A stretch of DNA of 15,203 nt from an uncultured Nitrospira sp. (GCA_902500695.1 CABVRQ010000002.1:29760-44962); one strand, 5' to 3'. Counted from the stretch's first letter, positions 1-7,119 are shown. Notes: generated from the letters alone by a model not told the origin. Numbers and translations: made by a program.

Positions 1-44
1 GATTTTCTCTTGGGGCCGAAGGTAGTGCCAAGGACTTAGATACC

Positions 45-386
45 ATGGTCCCTCACACTCTATGGTCAGATGAGGCCTTATATCAGTTGAGCCGGCTTCC
101 ACCCTACTTACTTCCTCTCGTGCGGGAAGAGGTGGAGACGTTTGCCTCTACCAGGGGACAAAGGGTTGTCACGTTTTCGCGAGTTGGGTCGGCGCGGAAT
201 AAGGGGATGGTGGAGTGGAGCCCGGACGCAGAGCGTCGTATTAATAATGTTCCGTCAGGAATTCGGGCAATGGCGAGAATTGAGTTGGAGAGAACGGCTT
301 TGGATCGCGGGATGCCTGCGGTCACGGTTGCACTCATGGAAGAGGTGAAAGCCCGTTATTTTGGTATGGCGGCAGGGCGCGCATGA
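45..386 (+). CDS. Tandem PCP_red-domain protein (possibly 5'-truncated)
   Basis: This 113-residue, soluble-looking protein has two copies of a roughly 50-residue module. Copy 1 runs from Trp7 to Gly54 and copy 2 from Trp58 to about Phe106. Each begins W-S-x-[DE]-A, has a proline about 12 residues later, then an Arg/Glu-rich helix and a G-x-x-x-V-T segment. This is the pattern of the PCP_red family (the C-terminal domain of light-independent protochlorophyllide reductase ChlB/BchB), which also occurs alone or fused in non-photosynthetic bacteria, where its role is unknown. No chlorophyll gene is nearby. The ATG has an AAGGA about 10 bases upstream, but the frame stays open to the left edge of the window. 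It may therefore be the C-terminal end of a longer protein. It starts the block leading to the CydA-like gene. The domain call is from pattern memory. Confidence 0.65.
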   Translation: MVPHTLWSDEALYQLSRLPPYLLPLVREEVETFASTRGQRVVTFSRVGSARNKGMVEWSPDAERRINNVPSGIRAMARIELERTALDRGMPAVTVALMEEVKARYFGMAAGRA

Positions 387-448
387 AACGCCTTGTGTGC
401 GAATTGACGCACACGATTAATCTCTGGAAATCTCTTCGAAGCGAGTAA
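383..448 (+). CDS. Possible 21-codon coupling ORF
   Basis: An ATG overlaps the stop codon of the preceding gene (ATGA) and opens a 21-codon frame ending four bases before the next ATG. The peptide has no recognisable motif and no membrane helix. If real, it may be a translational bridge between the PCP_red gene and the membrane protein gene, whose own ribosome-binding site is weak. It could equally be chance. Confidence 0.15.
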   Translation: MKRLVCELTHTINLWKSLRSE

Positions 449-452
449 CAAT

Positions 453-1526
453 ATGTTGCATCGACTTTCCCTTCGTGTCCTTCCACAATTGAATGCCTTA
501 GTAACGGATCAACCCGTCCGCAAGCGGAAACGTTTGGTGATGCTGGCTCCCGGCTTAGTGGCTTTTGGGATCTACCACCTTCTCAAGCCGGTTTTACCGC
601 TTTACGACCCAATGGTGCTTCTGGCATTCACCGGCTGTATTTGTATGCTTACTGCCATCTGGTCTTATAGACAGGGACGTGGAGTCTCTCTTTTGGACTC
701 CTGGCGCGAAGACGGGGCTCGGCAGTGGGTGTGGTTGGTGGGATGGATTGGTCTGGTCTATGGGATTCAATTATCCCTCTTGGTTTTGGCGATTCTTCAA
801 GTATTTGTGGCCTATGACTTTTTGCTCCATCCGGAAGGTCCAGCCATGATGGCAACCATCATTTCATGCACGTCCGTGACCCGGGATGCCTTTGAAATCG
901 GTCATGTGCAACGAATGAGGCAACAAGGGGTTGTCGTCCCAACCTTTCCTGACGGAGAGGCGTTACGAAAATGGATCCCACAAGAAATCGGAAGCATTGT
1001 GAAATGGGGAGCTTTGGCAACCATACTTGGGGTAGCCGGTTCATGGCTTTTGTTCGCTGTGGGGCCGATTGAACTGCAACCCATTCTTCAATCACTGTTA
1101 GTTCCCATTATGATCGCCTCAATCGGAATGAAGACGTTTTTCAGCGGGGAATCACTATATGCTCACAATACACAGGGAGGCAGGCCACGAACCTGGCTGT
1201 CATCTCTTTGGTTTTGGATGTGGCCAAATCTGACCTTTTCCGCAACGTATTTTCTGGTTCTCATGGGGATGGCTGCCTTTGTATTGCGGGTAGAGCACAT
1301 CCCTCAAGTAGGATTTATGGGGATGGCCGCCTGTACCGCCATGTTGATGGCGCTGTATACCCTCTTTCTGGGTTGGCGCAAATCCTATGAAGAGCAGCTC
1401 GTTGGCATTCCTGAATCCATACAACGGTGTCCCTTTGTGATGGGAATGCTTCAAAATTCTAAATCCCCTGAATCTCTTCCTTCCCTCGCGGACGCCAAAG
1501 TCGGGCATGGCAATTTGGTGAATTAA
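453..1526 (+). CDS. Polytopic membrane protein, unknown function
   Basis: I do not recognise this 357-residue protein. It has a basic N-terminal segment (residues about 22-28, R-K-R-K-R) and about seven hydrophobic stretches near residues 29-47, 53-70, 92-118, 183-205, 208-226, 258-282 and 288-310. Between the third and fourth helices is a hydrophilic region of about 60 residues containing T-R-D-A-F-E-I-G-H. The C-terminal 45 residues are polar. There are no heme c motifs and no recognised nucleotide- or metal-binding motif. The only start codon after the upstream in-frame stop is the ATG at 453, with a poor GCGAG as possible ribosome-binding site. Its stop lies one base before the CydA-like gene, so the two are probably co-translated. 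An assembly, transport or structural role for the oxidase is a guess. Confidence 0.75.
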   Translation: MLHRLSLRVLPQLNALVTDQPVRKRKRLVMLAPGLVAFGIYHLLKPVLPLYDPMVLLAFTGCICMLTAIWSYRQGRGVSLLDSWREDGARQWVWLVGWIGLVYGIQLSLLVLAILQVFVAYDFLLHPEGPAMMATIISCTSVTRDAFEIGHVQRMRQQGVVVPTFPDGEALRKWIPQEIGSIVKWGALATILGVAGSWLLFAVGPIELQPILQSLLVPIMIASIGMKTFFSGESLYAHNTQGGRPRTWLSSLWFWMWPNLTFSATYFLVLMGMAAFVLRVEHIPQVGFMGMAACTAMLMALYTLFLGWRKSYEEQLVGIPESIQRCPFVMGMLQNSKSPESLPSLADAKVGHGNLVN

Positions 1527-1527
1527 A

Positions 1528-3402
1528 TTGAAAACTCTTGTCAAACCATTATTGAGTGTACTGTTCATCTTTCTCCTGCAGTCCGGAGTTGTGTTGGGTG
1601 TGGATGCACAATCCTTACCGGCGACTGATGGGCAGGCAAGCCAGGATATTTTCTATCAAACTCCCGGAACGATTGAGGGTCCATCCGTCGAAGAGACCCA
1701 CCTGGACTATTCCACTTATCCTCTCGTGGATAACAGGTTGGTTGTCTGGTTTGTGACTCAGCAGCACACCTATTTTGGGGGATTTGTCTTATCTATTCCC
1801 TTATTTTGTCTATTATTAGAATTCTTAGGAATCACCAGAAAACAGCGGGCGTCCCAACAGAAGTTCGATGGACTGGCTCGTGATATTTTGCGCGTGGCCC
1901 TGTTGTCCTTGTCCATAACGGCCTTATTAGGCTGTCTCATGCTCATAACCTTTGTGACTCTTTACCCCGGGTTCATGAATTACATGGGAGCAACGTTTAA
2001 GCCGGTCATGCCAGTGTATGCCACGGTGTTTGTGAGTGAAGCTTTTCTTTTGGCCCTCTATTATTACACCTGGAATTTTCTCAAAACCCCGGCAGCGAAG
2101 TGGGTCCATATGACCATTGGAGTTCTTTCCAATGCAACCGGAGTGGTTTTATTGTTGTTAGCCAATTCGTGGGCTTCGTTTATGATGGCACCGGCCGGCG
2201 TTGATGCCCAGGGTCACTTTTTAGGGAATGTGTGGCATCTTTTGCACTCTCCCTTATGGAATCCATTGAATACTCACCGATTTTTAGCGGATATTATGTC
2301 AGGTGGCGCAGTGGTCGTCGCCTATGCGACCTACCGGTATTTCATGGCTAAAACCTCTGAGGATCGGGCGTATTACGATTGGGTTGGGCATGTCTTTATT
2401 GTGGTGGTGGTCTGTGCACTTCTGCCCATGCCACTTGCAGGTTACTGGTTGATGCGATCTGTGTTTGAGTTTAGGCAAACGATGGGCATGGCCATGATGG
2501 GGGGCATGTTGTCGTGGCTGTTTGTCCTCCAAGCCATTATGGTTGGAGTCTTGTTTTTAGGAATTAACTATTACATCTGGCAATCATTGGCCCGCATTCA
2601 GGGTGGCGAGCGCTTCCATCCACACTTTAAGGCCATTCTCTTTGCATTGATGGTGTGTTTTCTCGTGTGGTTTACGCCGCACACCATTGCGATGAGTGGG
2701 AGTGAGATGAAAGCGATGGGCGCGGCCCAGCATCCGGTTATTGGTCAATTCGGTGTCATGTCTGCAAAGAATGGTGCGGTTAATGTCATGATCTGTTTAA
2801 CCGCACTGAGTTACATTCTGTATCGGCGAGCCAATTGTGTGATGACCGTAAAATGGGCATCAAAGGGTAATGCTCTCTTAATGATATTATTTCTCATGGG
2901 GATTGCCAATATTGTGTGGTTGGCCATTTACGGATTCTATATTCCCGCAAATGTTCGGGTGGGTCTTTCCTCGCCTCAAGGGATGACCACCGCGACTGTG
3001 GTGGTTGGAGGGTTATTGTTGAATCGGTTCCTTTTGCGAGGCGCCCATATTAACGGGCCTGTGCATTGGGGACGAATTACTCCGCGTGGGATTGTGGCAT
3101 TGTTTGTCGTGGCTGCCGCGTTTACGTGGGTAATGGGGTTGATGGGGTACATAAGGTCTGTTGGCCGCTTGGGATGGCATATTTCTGAATTAATGCCGGA
3201 TCAATCCTCTTGGGCATTTACGCCTTCTCTGGGATTTGCTGCGAAAATGGTCACCCTCAATATGATTGTTTTTTGGTCGTCAGTTTTTTTTGTATTCTGG
3301 CTTAGCCGATGGGATCAGCGAGTGGTAGAACGGCGAACGGCTGAATTTGCACGGCCTTCACCGGTTATTCAGGTCATTTCAGAAGAGGAATCTGCGTCAT
3401 GA
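1528..3402 (+). CDS. Divergent cytochrome bd-like oxidase subunit I (CydA-like paralog 1)
   Basis: This 624-residue polytopic protein has about 14 hydrophobic segments. It starts with TTG one base after the preceding stop. The first residues form a good signal peptide or first helix (K2, K6, hydrophobic 8-25, possible cleavage after V-D-A27), which supports the TTG. Similarity to E. coli CydA is distant but readable: T-Q-Q-H80 matches the His19 region, the S-E171-A-F helix matches Glu107, S-N-A...A-N-S-W matches S-N-L...A-N-G-W, and G-W-H-I-S-E554 matches P-W-A-I-G-E445. It is clearly paralogous to the 655-residue protein at 7134-9101. Shared histidines are 80, 194, 237, 240, 250, 385, 402 and 551. 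The paralog's His198 is Pro162 here. No CydB and no obvious CydA-type Q-loop is seen. It may be a catalytic subunit, or an inactive partner of the paralog. Confidence 0.85.
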   Translation: MKTLVKPLLSVLFIFLLQSGVVLGVDAQSLPATDGQASQDIFYQTPGTIEGPSVEETHLDYSTYPLVDNRLVVWFVTQQHTYFGGFVLSIPLFCLLLEFLGITRKQRASQQKFDGLARDILRVALLSLSITALLGCLMLITFVTLYPGFMNYMGATFKPVMPVYATVFVSEAFLLALYYYTWNFLKTPAAKWVHMTIGVLSNATGVVLLLLANSWASFMMAPAGVDAQGHFLGNVWHLLHSPLWNPLNTHRFLADIMSGGAVVVAYATYRYFMAKTSEDRAYYDWVGHVFIVVVVCALLPMPLAGYWLMRSVFEFRQTMGMAMMGGMLSWLFVLQAIMVGVLFLGINYYIWQSLARIQGGERFHPHFKAILFALMVCFLVWFTPHTIAMSGSEMKAMGAAQHPVIGQFGVMSAKNGAVNVMICLTALSYILYRRANCVMTVKWASKGNALLMILFLMGIANIVWLAIYGFYIPANVRVGLSSPQGMTTATVVVGGLLLNRFLLRGAHINGPVHWGRITPRGIVALFVVAAAFTWVMGLMGYIRSVGRLGWHISELMPDQSSWAFTPSLGFAAKMVTLNMIVFWSSVFFVFWLSRWDQRVVERRTAEFARPSPVIQVISEEESAS

Positions 3403-4133
3403 GAGTCTGTCTTTGGCAAAAGAATAGTTTAGAGGGTGTGAAGCGAAACCGAGTAAGGCCTTCATTTTTGGCATGGTTGGTAGTGGGCCTCCTGGTCAAT
3501 GGAAGTAGTGCCGCGTGGACCCAAGAGGTTCCGAACACAGGGTCTTCTAGTAGTTCGATGGTGGTAGAGGATTTTCAGCATCCTGATGACAAAGGATTTC
3601 CTCAGGGTTGGGAAGCGCAGCGGAGTACGGTCACCGCCCATGAAACCTATACGATTCAAGAGGAGGGCGGGACTTTTTACCTTTCGGCCAAGGACGCCAA
3701 TCAACGGGTATATACCAAGCACATGACGTGGGACCCGAAGCAGCACCCTATTCTGACCTGGCGTTGGCGGATACAGACTGTTCCTGATAACGCCGATTTC
3801 CTGGCCGCAATCTACCCGTCCTTGGATGTTGACCTGATGTTTATTCCCGTGAACACGAAATATGTGTGGAGTGCAACGCTTCCTGTGGGGTCAGTCAAAG
3901 AGGGGGGCATGTTTAGCTCCACAGAAATTGTCATTCGTAGTGGGACTGAATCCCTTGGGACGTGGGTTGAGGAGCGGGTAAATGTGTATGAAGATTTTCT
4001 GAAAATTCATGACCATGAACCGGCCCCGCATGCCTGGGGCATTTCTTTGTTAGGCGGGCCGGGAGTGGAAGTGGACTTTGGTTCTATTCAGGTTCAGGCT
4101 GAATCATCCAAAGCTGACCTCGGACGGGAATGA
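3399..4133 (+). CDS. Secreted DUF3047 family protein
   Basis: This 244-residue protein has a basic N-terminus and a hydrophobic stretch at about residues 24-41, consistent with a signal peptide ending near S-S-A-A. The mature part shows the DUF3047 pattern as I remember it: V-V-E-D-F near residue 51, the W-R-W-R core about 125, a D-x-D-L segment followed by Y-V-W-S, then W-V-E-E-R-V-N-V-Y-E-D-F about 190-203 and a closing V-D-F-G-S-I strand. The family is predicted to be a beta-rich periplasmic fold of unknown function. The ATG overlaps the upstream stop (ATGA) with GAGGA nine bases before it, so it is translationally coupled to the CydA-like gene. An in-frame GTG at 3438 is possible but lacks a properly spaced ribosome-binding site. 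Confidence 0.7.
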   Translation: MRVCLWQKNSLEGVKRNRVRPSFLAWLVVGLLVNGSSAAWTQEVPNTGSSSSSMVVEDFQHPDDKGFPQGWEAQRSTVTAHETYTIQEEGGTFYLSAKDANQRVYTKHMTWDPKQHPILTWRWRIQTVPDNADFLAAIYPSLDVDLMFIPVNTKYVWSATLPVGSVKEGGMFSSTEIVIRSGTESLGTWVEERVNVYEDFLKIHDHEPAPHAWGISLLGGPGVEVDFGSIQVQAESSKADLGRE

Positions 4134-4136
4134 GGA

Positions 4137-4514
4137 GTGAAGTTGTCTCCAGCTAAAATTTTTGATGTCCTCCTTGGAATACTAGGTTTAGGGACAGTGG
4201 GCCTCTTGATCGGGGTCTTCATGGGGGATGGGTGGCTTCCTGTCGCGTTAGCATTGGGAGCTATTCTTGGCGCAGGAGTAGGCTTGGTAGGCGGACGAGG
4301 GTTTTTTTTGAGCATTTTTATCGGAACCATTTTAGGTGGCTTGTTGGCCTTAGGGGTGAGTGGAGCCGAGGCTGTAACGGTTGGCGCAGCCTCGGGTGCG
4401 GCAATGGGCGGATTTTTGGGAATTTGGATTTCGATGCTTATTGAGACGTGGCGACAACGGAATCAAACCCTTCCTGAGTGCGACGTGAAGCACCCCAATC
4501 ATTTGCAACCGTAA
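4137..4514 (+). CDS. Small glycine-rich membrane protein
   Basis: This 125-residue protein is almost entirely hydrophobic, with about four helices near residues 6-26, 30-50, 52-75 and 82-105. It has many small-residue repeats (G-A-G-V-G, G-G-L-L-A-L-G, A-S-G-A-A-M-G-G) typical of tightly packed membrane helices. The C-terminal 20 residues are polar. I do not recognise a family. GTG at 4137 is the listed start, three bases after the previous stop. A TTG at 4143 is better spaced from GAGGAG (4132-4137), so the protein may be two residues shorter. It lies between the DUF3047 and SUMF1-like genes and is probably in the same transcript. Its function is unknown. Confidence 0.65.
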   Translation: MKLSPAKIFDVLLGILGLGTVGLLIGVFMGDGWLPVALALGAILGAGVGLVGGRGFFLSIFIGTILGGLLALGVSGAEAVTVGAASGAAMGGFLGIWISMLIETWRQRNQTLPECDVKHPNHLQP

Positions 4515-4564
4515 TCAATCTGAGGCATCGAGGTGAGTGTGTCAAAGCGAGGGGCAAGGTAGTC

Positions 4565-5482
4565 ATGGAAAACCAACGGGTTCTCATCGGGTCAATTATA
4601 TTTGTATTCGGCTCTTTTATCATGATGATCGTGATGTTGATTTATATGACCTATAAAGGGAAAGCTGATTTGGCGGAATTGTCAGCCGGCCAAACGGCCA
4701 ACGTCAGGGTATTGCAGTCAATGCCCACGCAGGATTTTTCCATGTATAAAACGTTCGTCGGGGATGATGGCCGGGAAATGGTCGAAATTCCTGAAGGGCC
4801 GTTTACCATGGGCATTGGGGATGGGGATCCCGATGAAGGGCCATCGCATCCGGTGTACCTCCAAACGTTTTACATCGACCTTAAAGAAGTCACGCAGGCA
4901 GATTATGATCGGTATATCAAGATGACGAAACGGGACAAACCTAAGGTGCCGGTTTTTGAAGATGATGTCGCCAAACTGGTCGGTCTGGATTATCCGGTGG
5001 TGGCTGTGACCTGGAACGATGCATTCGGGTATTGTCGGTGGGCTGGCAAGCGGTTGCCGACCGAAGCGGAGTGGGAAAAGGCGGCTAGGGGAGAAGGGAA
5101 ACGGCGTTATCCTTGGGGGGAAAAGTTCGAATATCAGTTTGCCAATGTTGATGGGGAGGAGGATGGCTTTCAGTATTTAGCCCCCGTTGGATCATTTGAG
5201 GTAGGGAGAAGCCCTTTTGGACTCTATGATGCCACCGGCAATGTGGCTGAATGGGTCATGGATAGTTATGCTCCTGACTATTATCAGCAAGCTCCGTATC
5301 GGGATCCACCAGGACCGAAAGACCAAGACGAGAATAAAGTTATTCGTGGGGGGTCTTGGCGTGAATCTCGTATAGGTGCCAGGGTTACCAAGCGTTTTGC
5401 AGCTAAAATGTGGAGGAATGATGCCAGTGTTGGATTTCGGTGTGCAAAAGAGCCTCCGACTGAAACTCCTCAATCTTCCTAA
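4565..5482 (+). CDS. Membrane-anchored SUMF1/FGE-like protein, catalytic cysteines absent (copy 1)
   Basis: This 305-residue protein has one N-terminal transmembrane helix (about 7-29) and a periplasmic formylglycine-generating-enzyme/sulfatase-modifying-factor fold. Hallmarks are E-M-V-E-I-P-E-G-P-F-T-M-G (71-83), V-T-W-N-D-A (148-153), G-K-R-L-P-T-E-A-E-W-E (161-171), Y-P-W-G (182-185), G-L-Y-D-A-T-G-N-V-A-E-W (219-230), R-G-G-S-W (261-265) and G-F-R-C-A (290-294). True FGE enzymes carry two copper-binding cysteines just after R-G-G-S. Here that region has none, so a structural or binding role is more likely than sulfatase activation. ATG 4565 is preferred over an upstream in-frame start at 4478 because AAGG lies five bases before it and the protein then begins at its membrane anchor. 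The gene lies 50 bases after the glycine-rich protein and is followed by a paralog. Confidence 0.85.
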   Translation: MENQRVLIGSIIFVFGSFIMMIVMLIYMTYKGKADLAELSAGQTANVRVLQSMPTQDFSMYKTFVGDDGREMVEIPEGPFTMGIGDGDPDEGPSHPVYLQTFYIDLKEVTQADYDRYIKMTKRDKPKVPVFEDDVAKLVGLDYPVVAVTWNDAFGYCRWAGKRLPTEAEWEKAARGEGKRRYPWGEKFEYQFANVDGEEDGFQYLAPVGSFEVGRSPFGLYDATGNVAEWVMDSYAPDYYQQAPYRDPPGPKDQDENKVIRGGSWRESRIGARVTKRFAAKMWRNDASVGFRCAKEPPTETPQSS

Positions 5483-5567
5483 GCGATAAGCAAACTTCTC
5501 ACCGGCGAGAAAAATCGTCCATGGTTTCTCGGGATAGGACGCATTGACGGATAAGAAATAAGGAAAC

Positions 5568-6440
5568 ATGGACGGTCGATTTAAATTAATTTTTCTGATT
5601 GCGGTCTTGTTTATGACCGGCCTACCATTGTGGGGGATTTTGAAAGGCACCGATACTCCTCCGAGTCTCCCAGATCCAGGTCCCCAATCCCTAGCTTCTT
5701 CGACATTGGAACCGTCCATAGATTTGATGGTTCCTGATCCGGACATAGGAAATGAGATGATTGAAATTCCCGAAGGAGAATTCATTCTTGGTAGTAATGA
5801 AGGCGGATTTAATGAAAAGCCTGCTCACGTCGTTAATCTAGGGACGTACTGGATTGATCGGTATGAAGTCATCTATAAACGCTATATGGAATTTGTAGAA
5901 GCTACCGGCCATCGGCAGCCTGGTCCACCATCACGGTATGCCACAAAGCTCGGATTGTTACGAGGGCCTTATCAGCCGATTACCTATGTGTCATGGAGCG
6001 ATGCGAATGACTATTGCCAGTGGAAAGGTAAGCGTCTCCCTACGGAACAGGAATGGGAAAAGGCTATGCGAGGGACAGATGGACGCACTTGGCCGTGGGG
6101 TGAGGGGTTGAACGGACATCCTGCCAATTTTGCAGGTGAGGGCGACGGGTTTGAGGTGTCGGCTCCTGTAAGATCGTTCCCTCTTGATCAAAGTGTATTC
6201 GGGGTCTATGACGGGGCAGGTAATGTTATGGAATGGACGGATAATTGGTATGTGGAAGATCTATACCTACAGAATAATTCTATTTCGCAAGAAGATGATC
6301 GGCCAAACTCGACTTACAAGACTATGAGAGGCAGTGGCTATACGAGCCAAGGAGTCGATCTCAGGATAACCAACAGGAGTTTTATGGTTCCTGATTTTCG
6401 AGATGAGACAATTGGTTTCAGATGCGCACGTTCAGATTAA
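5568..6440 (+). CDS. Membrane-anchored SUMF1/FGE-like protein, catalytic cysteines absent (copy 2)
   Basis: This 290-residue paralog of the preceding gene has a hydrophobic N-terminal anchor (about 6-24) and a Pro/Ser-rich linker (28-60). The SUMF1 domain follows from E-M-I-E-I-P-E-G (63-70), with W-S-D-A (143-146), G-K-R-L-P-T-E-Q-E-W-E (154-164), W-P-W-G (175-178), G-V-Y-D-G-A-G-N-V-M-E-W (212-223), M-R-G-S-G (253-257) and G-F-R-C-A (283-287). The R-G-G-S motif is changed to R-G-S-G and no cysteine follows, so classical FGE chemistry is unlikely. The start has AAGGA (5560-5564) close upstream. It ends the left block and converges with the minus-strand small gene. Such proteins may stabilise or bind periplasmic faces of electron-transfer complexes, but that is inference from context. 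Confidence 0.82.
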   Translation: MDGRFKLIFLIAVLFMTGLPLWGILKGTDTPPSLPDPGPQSLASSTLEPSIDLMVPDPDIGNEMIEIPEGEFILGSNEGGFNEKPAHVVNLGTYWIDRYEVIYKRYMEFVEATGHRQPGPPSRYATKLGLLRGPYQPITYVSWSDANDYCQWKGKRLPTEQEWEKAMRGTDGRTWPWGEGLNGHPANFAGEGDGFEVSAPVRSFPLDQSVFGVYDGAGNVMEWTDNWYVEDLYLQNNSISQEDDRPNSTYKTMRGSGYTSQGVDLRITNRSFMVPDFRDETIGFRCARSD

Positions 6441-6485
6441 TATCAATAAACGGGACGATTTTCTGTAGTGAAAAAAATGAAAAAA

Positions 6486-6590
6486 TTAAAGGAAATCAAA
6501 ATAGTAGAGGATGAGAAACACGGCAAGCAGAATATTGACAACCATTCCGGCCAAAACTATAATGTCGAACACTTTTGCATTTGTACGCAT
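6486..6590 (-). CDS. 34-residue single-helix membrane protein
   Basis: On the minus strand, ATG at 6590-6588 opens a 34-codon frame ending in TAA at 6488-6486. It encodes a short polar N-terminus (M-R-T-N-A-K) followed by one strongly hydrophobic helix (about residues 7-30) and a short F-D-F-L tail. A GAGGG Shine-Dalgarno (6598-6602 on the complement) sits seven bases before the start, and a perfect TTGACA -35 box lies about 60 bases upstream. This combination is unlikely by chance. No family is recognised. It is oriented against both neighbouring blocks. Its size and topology resemble small subunits such as CydX, but there is no sequence evidence for that identity. Confidence 0.6.
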   Translation of the reverse strand: MRTNAKVFDIIVLAGMVVNILLAVFLILYYFDFL

Positions 6591-6718
6591 GAGCAATCCC
6601 TCGTTTTACGTGATCAATGAATGTTTGAATAGCACGAAAAATAATAATGTGTCAATAAAGTTTATTAGGGAAAATCGTTTAAGTTTTGGATGCGAATTAA
6701 GCATAGGGAGGATTTAAG
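6591..6718. promoter_or_regulatory. Divergent AT-rich control region
   Basis: This region lies between the 34-residue gene on the minus strand and the 44-residue gene on the plus strand. It is much more AT-rich than the flanking genes. It contains the odd-centred palindrome AATAAAGTTTATT at 6654-6666, next to the minus-strand -35 box, which could be an operator. I cannot identify a convincing plus-strand -10/-35 pair here. The main oxidase block probably initiates in this region, because no earlier gap on its strand is long enough for separate control. Confidence 0.4.
6626..6655 (-). promoter_or_regulatory. Candidate sigma70-type promoter for the minus-strand small gene
   Basis: Reading the minus strand, a perfect TTGACA (complement of 6650-6655) is followed after 18 bases by TATTCA (complement of 6626-6631), a weak -10 box. 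Initiation would fall near 6618-6620, giving a short leader before the GAGGG ribosome-binding site. The -35 box is exact and the -10 box is poor. Confidence 0.35.
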
Positions 6719-6853
6719 ATGGGGGATTCAACAGCTGTCATAAGGGAGTCAACGGAGTTAGAGACTAAAATAGGTAAAGCGATTTTTTATGTGACCTGCT
6801 CAGTAAGCCTTTGGTTTTTCTATTGGTTTTCCGGCATTCAGTGCCCCTGCTAA
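6719..6853 (+). CDS. 44-residue single-helix membrane protein with C-terminal CPC
   Basis: ATG at 6719 is preceded by GGGAGG (6706-6711) at seven bases, a near-ideal ribosome-binding site. The 44-residue product has a charged N-terminal 20 residues and one aromatic-rich transmembrane helix (about 21-40), then ends Q-C-P-C. The C-x-C terminus on the predicted far side of the helix could bind metal or form a disulfide. It also has one cysteine inside the helix. No family is recognised. It is the first plus-strand gene after the divergent control region and lies about 280 bases before the oxidase gene, so it is a candidate small subunit or assembly factor (inference). Confidence 0.65.
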   Translation: MGDSTAVIRESTELETKIGKAIFYVTCSVSLWFFYWFSGIQCPC

Positions 6854-6914
6854 AAAACATGATTTCCAATAAGACAATCAATCATTTAATACTCTTAGAC
6901 GCAAGGAGGGGCGC

Positions 6915-7031
6915 ATGCAGACAGCTCTGTATGTCATAGTTTCTTTGGTTATTTGTTTTGTGTATTTCCAGGCGTTGGATTATGTCCTGATGGATGCTCA
7001 GGGGCTGGACTATTTCTACATGTTCAGATAG
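6915..7031 (+). CDS. 38-residue single-helix membrane protein
   Basis: ATG at 6915 has a strong AAGGAGGGG (6903-6911) just upstream. The 38-residue product begins almost directly with a hydrophobic helix (about 3-20). A short acidic and aromatic tail follows, containing L-D-Y twice (21-23 and 31-33), ending M-F-R. Its stop codon lies in the loop of a long stem-loop. No family is recognised. Position directly upstream of the CydA-like gene and size similar to CydX/CydH/CydS-type subunits make an oxidase role attractive, but this is context only. Confidence 0.65.
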   Translation: MQTALYVIVSLVICFVYFQALDYVLMDAQGLDYFYMFR

Positions 7032-7047
7032 TAGAAATAGGGACCAG
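7005..7047 (+). promoter_or_regulatory. Long stem-loop over the stop codon of the 38-residue gene
   Basis: CTATTTCTAC (7010-7019) is followed after 11 bases by its exact complement GTAGAAATAG (7031-7040). Outside an asymmetric internal loop, CTGG (7005-7008) also pairs with CCAG (7044-7047). The stop codon of the 38-residue gene sits at the loop/right-arm junction. No T-tract follows, so it is not a classical terminator. mRNA processing, protection or partial attenuation before the oxidase gene is possible. Confidence 0.55.
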
Positions 7048-7119
7048 ATTGAAATTTAGGATTCACATTCATGACAGGTTTAGGTAAATTTGATGGGTTT
7101 AAACACAACACGTTTTCAC

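Noticed and set aside
4565..5482. Annotation as active formylglycine-generating enzyme
   Set aside because: The cysteines expected after R-G-G-S are absent, so only the fold can be claimed.
5192..5785. Minus-strand open frame of 197 codons
   Set aside because: It lies opposite two clear SUMF1-like genes and the gap between them, with no recognisable motif; it is a shadow frame.
6511..6717. Plus-strand open frame of 68 codons
   Set aside because: It is antisense to the better-supported 34-residue minus-strand gene, has no good ribosome-binding site and low-complexity, non-protein-like composition, and ends just before the 44-residue gene.
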